From assembly GCA_945902775.1 (NCBI GenBank), contig CAMDMY010000001.1, positions 1 through 64,000 of the forward strand: a stretch of DNA of 64,000 nt, given 5' to 3'. The notes beneath the pieces are model-generated. The model did no database searches. It worked only from the letters and a program-made list of their open reading frames with translations, and was not told where the DNA came from. Shown here piece by piece: positions 56,243 to 64,000 of the stretch. Numbering within the stretch: the stretch's first letter is position 1; each line of letters starts with the position of its first letter. The position numbers were made by a program, and so were the translations under genes. The DNA is from Chryseobacterium gleum (GTDB lineage Bacteria > Bacteroidota > Bacteroidia > Flavobacteriales_D > Crocinitomicaceae).

Positions 56243-58930
56243 TCAATCTTGCAGAACAATTTTTTTAGAATATAGAATGTTATTTACCTTTATTTGAACG
56301 ATATAAATACCATTTGAAAGTTCGCTATGAAGATTTAGATTAATTATTTCATTTTGATTCTTTAGATTTCTGTTTTCGATTTTTAATGGCTGACCTAAAA
56401 TATTCAAAATAGTAATAGAGGCTTCTTGATTTAATTGGTCTTTAATTTCTATATGTAAATTATCCTTTTTAGAAATCGGGTTAGGATAAACTTGAAAATC
56501 GAATGCCTCCTTATTTTTAAATGATATGGATTGGAGGGGATAACTTATTTGCTTTCCATTTCTATCAATTTGTAATAATCTATAATAAGATAAGCCATCA
56601 TATGGTCTAAAGTCTTCTGTTTCGTAACTTAAAACACCGTTATGATTTCCGGCAGCCTTTATTTTAGATACAAGTTCATAGTCGATACCATCTTTGGTTT
56701 TTTCAATTGTGAAATAATCATTGTTTTTTTCACTGATCGTTTCCCATTTTATCTCAACAACATTTTCTTTTTGAATAATTTTAAAGGAAGTCAATGAAAT
56801 TGGTAAGGATACAAATCCTGTACTTCCAAATGTAAATATGCCAAAATCGGTAAGTGGAATTGTTGTTGAAATTGTGCCTGAATTCGTCCCTGAACATAAA
56901 CCACTAGTTGAAATATTATCTGAATTATTAGCCTTTTCCCAATATGAATTAGTATTATCCCAATAAGCTATTTTTAATTCTGCACAATCTGAGATTGAAC
57001 TTTGAGTTGCATTTTCCCAAAACAACTGTACATTGGCTTGTGTCCCACCGAGTTTATTTAGCGACCAATATTCTTTTTTTGAAACAGAACCCAATGGATT
57101 TATTTCTGGATTATAACTCGAAGTATTAGAGTAAGAGGACCTTGTGTAACTAGCAGTATATGTTTCATTTCCTGTCAAATTTGATATGCCAATTCTTCTC
57201 CATTTTGAATTATTTCCGAGAGGAAATATGAAATCAGTATTTCCAATTTTAGTAAAAGGTCCATCTACATAACTATTTTCCGAACCTGATGTTGAACTTG
57301 CGCTACTATTAAGAGTAATTGAATTGATAGTTGAAGTATATACATTACCATCGGTCAACGTTAAAATTCCGCTAATTATAATTGGACTTAAAAGTGAAAT
57401 TCCTGTGGAACTAGGATTATTTATGGTCCAATTATAAAAGCTAGAAATTGTCGATCCATTTATCGATTGCGCAATTGTTCCATTGAAAGTGACATTTTTA
57501 TTTCTTGCTGTAAAAGTTCCATTATTTGTAAAATTCCCTGTTAATGATAGATTATAATTTGTCAACCCTCCATCAATACTTGTGTCAAAAGAGGTTGAAT
57601 TATTAATCATTAAATCACCAGAAATAAAACAATTCTTAGATAATTTTAATTTTGGATATACACCCCCAACATTAATTGAGTAGAGGGATAAAGATGGAAA
57701 ATAGGAATCACTTTGAATAATAAATCCATCAGGAATATTTAATGTGCTACTATTTCCAAATTGAAAAGTTCCACCCGTTATATTTGTCGAGCATTGAATA
57801 TTTACATCTTTGTTTATTGTGCCATTTTCATTTTGAAAAACAATCGTTCCCCCACTCATCGTAAATGAACTTCCAATAGCTGTAAAATCTAAAGCTGCAG
57901 TTCCACTTCCGTTAATTTCGGATGTCATTAGGGTAATAGTACCTCCACTTTGATTAAAGCTAGTTGTTGAAGTCGCTGGAGTTTTACCTTGAATTCTACT
58001 TATAATAGACAAGTTTCCTCCTTCGATTATTATTTGTGAACCAGTAGCATATTTTAAGCAACTTCCAACGTTTGTTCCGATAGACATATTTCCTTGACTA
58101 ATCTGTAATTTTCCTGTTACATCAAATGAGTCGTTAATTGCAGTAATCGATACATTCGGATTGTTAATCCAAAATCCCGCAGTCGAAACAATCATATTAT
58201 CATAACTATTCCGAATAAAAGGACAACCTGAGTAAACAAATGTTCCACTTAATTTTAATGTCCCGTTTTTAAGTCGATTCGCTACATTAGAAGCAGATTC
58301 TAAAAATCCATCAGGAGCGGAAAAATTAGCCGTTGATATTTCTAGAACATTTGAATTACTTGTGCCTAAATCGAGAGTAATTTCATTAAAGCGTGTTAAT
58401 AAACCCGTTCCAGAAACTGTTTGATTTCCATTTTTATTAAAGGTAATATCACAAACGGTAGTTAAAGTTCCTCTTGATAAATCAAAAGTTCCTTGATTAA
58501 TTATATTACCACTTAAAACAATTGTATTTGTGAAATCACCAACTGCTTGAACAATGAAACTTGCTAGTGAACTATTGATTATCAAATCGTTACTAATTGT
58601 AACCGAACTAACCGCTAATGCATCAAAAGTTAAAACTCCTGTACCTTCTATAGAAATTGTTGAAGCGCTTACATTTCCGTCGATTGAAATGGAATGACCT
58701 GATTGAATACTTATGTACGCTGCAGCGCTAGTAGGAATTAAATCTGCATTTGACCAGTTTAAATTATTCGTCGAAGATTCCCAATTCAATGTAGAACTCC
58801 AGTAACCTGAATTTTTACTTCTGAAATAATCAGTTGAATTCGAGCAGAAAGCTGAAGATGAAACTCCTAGTAAAATAAGCCATATAAAATAGGATAGTTT
58901 TATTCTTGATAAAGGTGATTTTTTAGTCAT
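56243..58930 (-). CDS. large secreted adhesin-like protein with T9SS type-A sorting domain
   Basis: Beta-helix-like ISGGTFQFGNSSTLNI repeats; FQVYPNPISKKDNLHIEI...GIYIVQIKVNNILYSKKIVLQD. Confidence 0.87.
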   Translation of the reverse strand: MTKKSPLSRIKLSYFIWLILLGVSSSAFCSNSTDYFRSKNSGYWSSTLNWESSTNNLNWSNADLIPTSAAAYISIQSGHSISIDGNVSASTISIEGTGVLTFDALAVSSVTISNDLIINSSLASFIVQAVGDFTNTIVLSGNIINQGTFDLSRGTLTTVCDITFNKNGNQTVSGTGLLTRFNEITLDLGTSNSNVLEISTANFSAPDGFLESASNVANRLKNGTLKLSGTFVYSGCPFIRNSYDNMIVSTAGFWINNPNVSITAINDSFDVTGKLQISQGNMSIGTNVGSCLKYATGSQIIIEGGNLSIISRIQGKTPATSTTSFNQSGGTITLMTSEINGSGTAALDFTAIGSSFTMSGGTIVFQNENGTINKDVNIQCSTNITGGTFQFGNSSTLNIPDGFIIQSDSYFPSLSLYSINVGGVYPKLKLSKNCFISGDLMINNSTSFDTSIDGGLTNYNLSLTGNFTNNGTFTARNKNVTFNGTIAQSINGSTISSFYNWTINNPSSTGISLLSPIIISGILTLTDGNVYTSTINSITLNSSASSTSGSENSYVDGPFTKIGNTDFIFPLGNNSKWRRIGISNLTGNETYTASYTRSSYSNTSSYNPEINPLGSVSKKEYWSLNKLGGTQANVQLFWENATQSSISDCAELKIAYWDNTNSYWEKANNSDNISTSGLCSGTNSGTISTTIPLTDFGIFTFGSTGFVSLPISLTSFKIIQKENVVEIKWETISEKNNDYFTIEKTKDGIDYELVSKIKAAGNHNGVLSYETEDFRPYDGLSYYRLLQIDRNGKQISYPLQSISFKNKEAFDFQVYPNPISKKDNLHIEIKDQLNQEASITILNILGQPLKIENRNLKNQNEIINLNLHSELSNGIYIVQIKVNNILYSKKIVLQD

Positions 58931-59117
58931 AGTTATTATTTAATAACCACAAATCGATATTTAATTTTAAAATTTATAAACTAAAGATTTGGTGGTTCAT
59001 TCATCTAATTGTAAGTCAAATGTATATAATATAATTTATCTGTCAAAATTTAGAATAATTATTTCACGTACTTTTTTAAAATGAGTTGTTTATCTTTATC
59101 CTATAATAGTTGAAAGT

Positions 59118-60479
59118 ATGGCAAAAGTTAAATCAGCATTTTTCTGTCAAAATTGTGGACATGAAACACCAAAATGGTTGGGTAAATGTCCTTCTTGTAG
59201 TGAGTGGAATACATTTGTAGAAGAAATCGTAGAAAAGAATACTTCTGAAGTAGTTGCTTTTTCAACATCAAGGAGAAACGCAAAACCTCAAGCCTTACAA
59301 ACAATTGAAAATCAAGAGCATGCTAGAATTATTTTACAAGATAACGAAATCAATCGTGTTTTAGGAGGCGGTTTAGTTCCTGGTTCGTTGATTTTATTCG
59401 GTGGAGAACCTGGAATTGGTAAATCAACGCTGATTTTACAGTTAGCGGTGATGGAAAAAAATATGCGTATTTTGTATGTTTCCGGAGAAGAAAGTGAACA
59501 GCAAATAAAAATGCGTGCCGAACGAATTGGTTTAGAAAATCAAGAATGTTTTATTTTAACAGAAACCAATCTTCAAAATATAATCACTCAGGCCGAAGAA
59601 ATTCAACCTAAATTATTGGTGATTGATTCTATACAAACCATCTATAATTCAAATATTGAAAGTTCTCCTGGAAGTATTTCTCAAGTAAGGGAATGTACAG
59701 CTCAATTGTTACGTTATGCTAAACAAACGGGTGTTCCTGTCTTTTTAATCGGACATATCACAAAAGAAGGTTCGTTAGCTGGACCAAAAGTTTTAGAGCA
59801 TATGGTAGATACGGTCATGCAGTTCGAAGGAGACCGAAATCACGTTTATCGATTATTAAGAACAATTAAAAATCGTTTCGGAAGTACCAATGAATTAGGT
59901 ATTTACGAGATGCTCGGAAACGGTTTACGACAAGTGTCTAATCCTTCTGAAATACTCATCACCAATACAGATTCTACTTTAAGCGGAATTGCAATTGCGG
60001 CAACTTTAGAAGGTAATCGTCCAATTTTAGTTGAGGTTCAAGCATTGGTAAGTACGGCAGCTTATGGAACTCCACAACGTTCATCTACAGGATTTGACGG
60101 GAAACGATTGAATATGCTTTTAGCGGTAATGGAAAAACGTTGTGGTTTTAAATTAGGAGCGAAAGACGTCTTTTTAAATATTGCTGGTGGAATTAAAGTA
60201 GACGATCCTGCGATAGATTTAGCAGTTGTTGCAGCAGTTCTTTCTTCAAATGCAGATATTCCAATGAGCAATACAATTTGTCTATCAGCAGAAGTTGGAC
60301 TTTCTGGTGAAATAAGACCTGTAAACAGAATTGATCAACGAATTCACGAGGCAGAAAAATTAGGTTTTGAAAAAATCATTATTTCGAAACACGCGAAAGG
60401 AATTGAACAAAAGAATTATAAAATTGAGTTGGTTAAATGTGGTAAAATGGATGAAGTTGTTAAAGCTTTGTTTGCTTGA
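59118..60479 (+). CDS. radA: DNA repair protein RadA
   Basis: CQNCGHETPKWLGKCPSCSEWNT, GGEPGIGKSTLILQ, KNRFGSTNELGIYEM. Confidence 0.97.
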   Translation: MAKVKSAFFCQNCGHETPKWLGKCPSCSEWNTFVEEIVEKNTSEVVAFSTSRRNAKPQALQTIENQEHARIILQDNEINRVLGGGLVPGSLILFGGEPGIGKSTLILQLAVMEKNMRILYVSGEESEQQIKMRAERIGLENQECFILTETNLQNIITQAEEIQPKLLVIDSIQTIYNSNIESSPGSISQVRECTAQLLRYAKQTGVPVFLIGHITKEGSLAGPKVLEHMVDTVMQFEGDRNHVYRLLRTIKNRFGSTNELGIYEMLGNGLRQVSNPSEILITNTDSTLSGIAIAATLEGNRPILVEVQALVSTAAYGTPQRSSTGFDGKRLNMLLAVMEKRCGFKLGAKDVFLNIAGGIKVDDPAIDLAVVAAVLSSNADIPMSNTICLSAEVGLSGEIRPVNRIDQRIHEAEKLGFEKIIISKHAKGIEQKNYKIELVKCGKMDEVVKALFA

Positions 60480-60488
60480 TATTTAAAT

Positions 60489-60523
60489 ATAAACCTGATT
60501 CAAAATCTATGAATCAGGTTTAT
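60489..60523. terminator. bidirectional terminator hairpin between radA and dinD
   Basis: ATAAACCTGATTCA...TGAATCAGGTTTAT. Confidence 0.8.
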
Positions 60524-60530
60524 TTAAAAT

Positions 60531-61364
60531 TTAATCTAACTTTTTTATAGTCAATGCTTTTTTCTCGGCTGACACTAATTTTCTTTTGGTTTTCTTTACA
60601 TCTTCACTTGCAGGTAAGTTTTCAGGTTGAATACCCCTGATAATTAACATATTTCTTACAGCATCATTGTTATCTATGTGTTCTTTTTCAATCGGATTTT
60701 GACCTTTTAAATCTTTGTTTTGAACGTTGATTCCTGTCATTTCTGCCGCTAAATCTTTCGCTTTAATACTTATAGTTGGTAAGAAATCAGCTACAGGTCG
60801 TTTTTCAGGTATATTTAATTTCTTTTTAAGATTTTGTGTGCTCATTTTAAAAAGCGCTTGATCACCTTTCGAACGAATAATTGCAAAACCTTTATCGTCC
60901 ACACCTCGTTCGTAAAGTATTCCAGATAATTGTTTTTCAGTTTGACTTAACTTTTCTCTGGCTCTTACTCGTTCATAATCAAGTAAACGTTGCTCCACAA
61001 TTTCAGCTCTTCTTGTTTGAACGGCGAAATACGTTTGAGCAAATGCAATTTCCATTTTTCTGGCGTCGCCATTTTGTGCAATTAAGTAACAAGCGTAACG
61101 TGTAAGGAGGGTGTCATCTATTTGTTTTTCAGCACTTTTAGGCATGGCTATCGTTTTCCTGACGTCAGGAAAATGATAAGGTATTTTTTCACCTGCATTT
61201 TCACAAGCTAACTTCGCTTTTTCAATTACTTTTAAAAAGTTTTCCCATTTGGAGTAGCCTAATAAAACTTGTAATTCTCTAGCGCTCCAACATTCTACAC
61301 CTTCTATTTCTGTAGTTATTTGTTCAAACTTTTGAAATAGGTTTTGAATTTCTTCTGTTTTCAT
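60531..61364 (-). CDS. dinD: DNA damage-inducible protein D
   Basis: BRO-N-like 'WSARELQVLLGYSKWENFLKVIEKAKLACENAG' plus 'RKMEIAFAQTYFAVQTRRAEIVEQRL'. Confidence 0.92.
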   Translation of the reverse strand: MKTEEIQNLFQKFEQITTEIEGVECWSARELQVLLGYSKWENFLKVIEKAKLACENAGEKIPYHFPDVRKTIAMPKSAEKQIDDTLLTRYACYLIAQNGDARKMEIAFAQTYFAVQTRRAEIVEQRLLDYERVRAREKLSQTEKQLSGILYERGVDDKGFAIIRSKGDQALFKMSTQNLKKKLNIPEKRPVADFLPTISIKAKDLAAEMTGINVQNKDLKGQNPIEKEHIDNNDAVRNMLIIRGIQPENLPASEDVKKTKRKLVSAEKKALTIKKLD

Positions 61365-61515
61365 ATTGATTAATTTTTAATCTAATTTACGATTAAAAAT
61401 TAACTACCTATTTAAAGTTTGAAAATTTATTTTGAAAAGTTTCAACATTTTTCATTCCTGAATAAGAATCGCTAGATTTTCCTTATATTTGGTGTTACAA
61501 TTAAAAACACGAAAG

Positions 61516-62910
61516 ATGATTTTAAAAAAAATAAAGAAAATTTCATCCAATCAACCATTAGTGATTGTTGGAGATAAAAAAACGAAGCTTCCTAAAACTG
61601 TTTCAGAAAGTATAACTTCATTTTTTAAAGATTTTTTGAAAGGGGATAAAGAAACAGATTTTTTAAAAACTCCTGAATCTTATTACTTTTTTGTAAAATC
61701 ATCTGATAATAATGAGAAATTAAGAATCGCAGGTTCTGGTGTTCGTTCTCAATTACCAAAAGAGACGGAAGAAGTTACTATAATAGGAGAAACTGAAAAA
61801 TTGATTTATGTCGCAGAAGGATTAGCGATGTCAAATTATCAGTTCTTAAAATATTTTAAAGATGCCGACAAACTTTCTCATAAATTAAATGCGATTAACC
61901 TTCAAGAGGATGTTGAAGATACTTCTATTGAAGATTTAAATAATGTTTTAAAAGCAGTTTTTTGGGCGAGAGATATGGTGAATGAACCCGTTTCTTATTT
62001 GTCTGCTGTTAAATTGAGCGAAGAAATCGAAACGTTAGCTAATGATAGTGAACTTAAAGTAGAGGTTTTGGAAAAAACTAAAATTGAAACTCTTAAAATG
62101 GGTGGACTTTTAGCTGTGAACAAAGGTTCTATTGATCCTCCAACTTTTACGATTATCGAATACAAACCTAAAAAAGCAATCAATAAAAAACCAATTGTTT
62201 TGGTTGGTAAAGGCGTTGTTTATGATACTGGTGGTTTAAGTTTAAAACCTACCAAAGGTTCAATGGATTCTATGAAATGCGATATGGGTGGAGCAGCTTG
62301 TATGTCTGGTGCCATTTATGCTGCAGCTTTAAATAAATTAAATGTTCATGTTATAGCTTTGATTCCTGCTACAGATAATCGTCCGGGTGGAAATGCATAT
62401 GCTCCTGGAGATGTGATTACAATGTATGACGGAACTACAGTTGAGGTTTTAAATACAGATGCAGAAGGTCGAATGATTTTAGCGGACGCTTTAGCATATT
62501 CAAAAAAATACGATCCTGAATTAGTAATTGATGCAGCTACATTAACAGGTTCGGCAGTTGCTGCAATTGGAACGAAAGCCTCTTGTATTATGGGGAATGC
62601 TTCTGAAAAAGTGTTTTCTCAATTAGATAAAGCAGGAAATGAAGAGCACGAAAGAGTTGTTCGTTTACCGTTTTGGGATGAATATTACGAAGAGGTAAAA
62701 TCAAAAGTTGCCGATTTAAAAAACCTAGGTGGACCATACGCAGGTATGATTACAGCAGGAAAATTCTTAGAACATTTCGTAAAAGCTCCTTATGTTCATA
62801 TTGATATTGCTGGACCAGCTTGGTTAGATGCTCCAGAAAATTACAAAGGTCAAGGCGGAACAGGTGTAGGTGTAAGATTGATATACAACTTTTTAAAAAA
62901 TTATAAATAA
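61516..62910 (+). CDS. M17 leucyl aminopeptidase family protein
   Basis: VGKGVVYDTGGLSLKPTKGSMDSMKCDMGGAA, LNTDAEGRMILADAL; start at internal ATG. Confidence 0.95.
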   Translation: MILKKIKKISSNQPLVIVGDKKTKLPKTVSESITSFFKDFLKGDKETDFLKTPESYYFFVKSSDNNEKLRIAGSGVRSQLPKETEEVTIIGETEKLIYVAEGLAMSNYQFLKYFKDADKLSHKLNAINLQEDVEDTSIEDLNNVLKAVFWARDMVNEPVSYLSAVKLSEEIETLANDSELKVEVLEKTKIETLKMGGLLAVNKGSIDPPTFTIIEYKPKKAINKKPIVLVGKGVVYDTGGLSLKPTKGSMDSMKCDMGGAACMSGAIYAAALNKLNVHVIALIPATDNRPGGNAYAPGDVITMYDGTTVEVLNTDAEGRMILADALAYSKKYDPELVIDAATLTGSAVAAIGTKASCIMGNASEKVFSQLDKAGNEEHERVVRLPFWDEYYEEVKSKVADLKNLGGPYAGMITAGKFLEHFVKAPYVHIDIAGPAWLDAPENYKGQGGTGVGVRLIYNFLKNYK

Positions 62911-64000
62911 ATGCCAGAAAAATCAACACATATCGAAAAAGAAGTAGGAAGCGCACACCCAATACGTGTAGGGATTTCTATTGGAGATGTGAATGGTATC
63001 GGACCAGAAGTAATCATAAAAGCTTTAAAGGATAATCGAATTTTATTGGATTGTACACCAATTATTTATGGTTCAACAAAAACACTTTCGTATCATAAAA
63101 AAGCAATTAAAGAATTCGATTTTCAGTATCAGACGTGTAAGACTGCTGACGAAGCTCTAATTAGAAAGGTAAACGTTGTGAATGTTTGGAATGAAGAGAT
63201 TCCTTTCGAATTAGGTAAAGCAACTGAAGCAGGAGGCAAATTTGCATTTTTATCTTTAGAAGCAGCAACAAAAGATTTGGCTGAAGGAAAGATTGATGTT
63301 TTGGTTACGGCGCCAATTTCAAAAGACGCAATGCAAAAATCTGGCTTTCAATTTGCGGGTCACACAGAATATCTAGCGGATAAAGCGGGTATGACTGATG
63401 CTTTAATGATGATGGTAGGTTCTAACATGCGTGTTGCATTAGTTAGTACTCATATTCCATTGAAAGATGTTAGTTCATCTTTAACAAAAGAAACTATTTT
63501 TCAGAAAATTAAAGTATTTGAAAAAAGTTTAAAAGCTGATTTTGGAATTATTCGACCGAAAATTGCTGTTTTTGGAGTAAATCCACATGCAGGAGAAAAT
63601 GGTAAAATGGGAACAGAAGAGCAGGACATTATTCTTCCAGCCATAAATCAAGCTAAAACAGAAGATATTTTAGCATTTGGACCATTTCCAGCAGATGGTT
63701 TCTTTGGTTCTTCAGCAATGAATCATTATGATGGAATTTTAGCAATGTATCACGATCAAGGATTAACAGCTTTTAAAGCACTTTCTTTTGATGATGGGGT
63801 TAATTTTACAGCAGGTCTACCAGTGGTAAGAACATCTCCAGATCATGGAACTGCCTTTGATATAGTAGGACAAGGAATTGCTTCTGAACAATCAATGAGA
63901 AGTGCTATTTATTTAGCTATGGATATTTATCGTAATCAGAAAGCGCGAAAAGAGATGTTTGCAAATCCATTAAAAATTCAACCTGCTGATAAGAAGAGAT
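62911..64000 (+). CDS. pdxA: 4-hydroxythreonine-4-phosphate dehydrogenase, 3' end beyond the window
   Basis: Hand-translated (absent from ORF track): IRVGISIGDVNGIGPEVIIKAL, VTAPISKDAMQKSGFQFAGHTEYLAD, MYHDQGLTAFKAL, RTSPDHGTAFDIVGQG. Confidence 0.95.
   Translation, partial: MPEKSTHIEKEVGSAHPIRVGISIGDVNGIGPEVIIKALKDNRILLDCTPIIYGSTKTLSYHKKAIKEFDFQYQTCKTADEALIRKVNVVNVWNEEIPFELGKATEAGGKFAFLSLEAATKDLAEGKIDVLVTAPISKDAMQKSGFQFAGHTEYLADKAGMTDALMMMVGSNMRVALVSTHIPLKDVSSSLTKETIFQKIKVFEKSLKADFGIIRPKIAVFGVNPHAGENGKMGTEEQDIILPAINQAKTEDILAFGPFPADGFFGSSAMNHYDGILAMYHDQGLTAFKALSFDDGVNFTAGLPVVRTSPDHGTAFDIVGQGIASEQSMRSAIYLAMDIYRNQKARKEMFANPLKIQPADKKR

Overview
The window is a low-GC chromosome segment of Bacteroidetes/Flavobacteriia type. 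Support: several T9SS type-A C-terminal sorting domains, a GLPGLI protein, SusC-like receptors, DUF5686, and a Bacteroidetes-style dcw cluster. Main blocks: (1) the left edge (1-1374, minus) carries a candidate RiPP locus: a 90-aa double-Gly leader precursor, a DUF6624-like secreted protein, and the cut-off start of an ATP-grasp-like ORF that is missing from the supplied ORF track; (2) single genes, including an AAA ATPase, an oligopeptidase B-DUF5686 fusion and a SulP-carbonic anhydrase fusion; (3) an accessory patch at 12.1-14.8 kb with umuDC, a YoeB toxin remnant, a 37-nt palindrome and a tandem 15-mer, bounded by a ~100-bp direct repeat, one copy of which runs into a truncated lipoprotein gene; (4) secreted/T9SS proteins and an initiator tRNA; (5) a 373-bp MITE-like element with inverted ends and an 8-bp target duplication (27.48-27.87 kb); (6) a copper-handling operon (28.7-34.9 kb); (7) serS, rpmA and rplU; (8) the complete dcw cluster mraZ to ftsZ (38.5-54.7 kb), with candidate MraZ boxes and an unexplained 158-aa ORF between murD and ftsW; (9) yqeY, a glycosyltransferase, a large T9SS protein, radA, dinD, an M17 aminopeptidase and partial pdxA. 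All names come from motif recognition in the translations. No database search was run.
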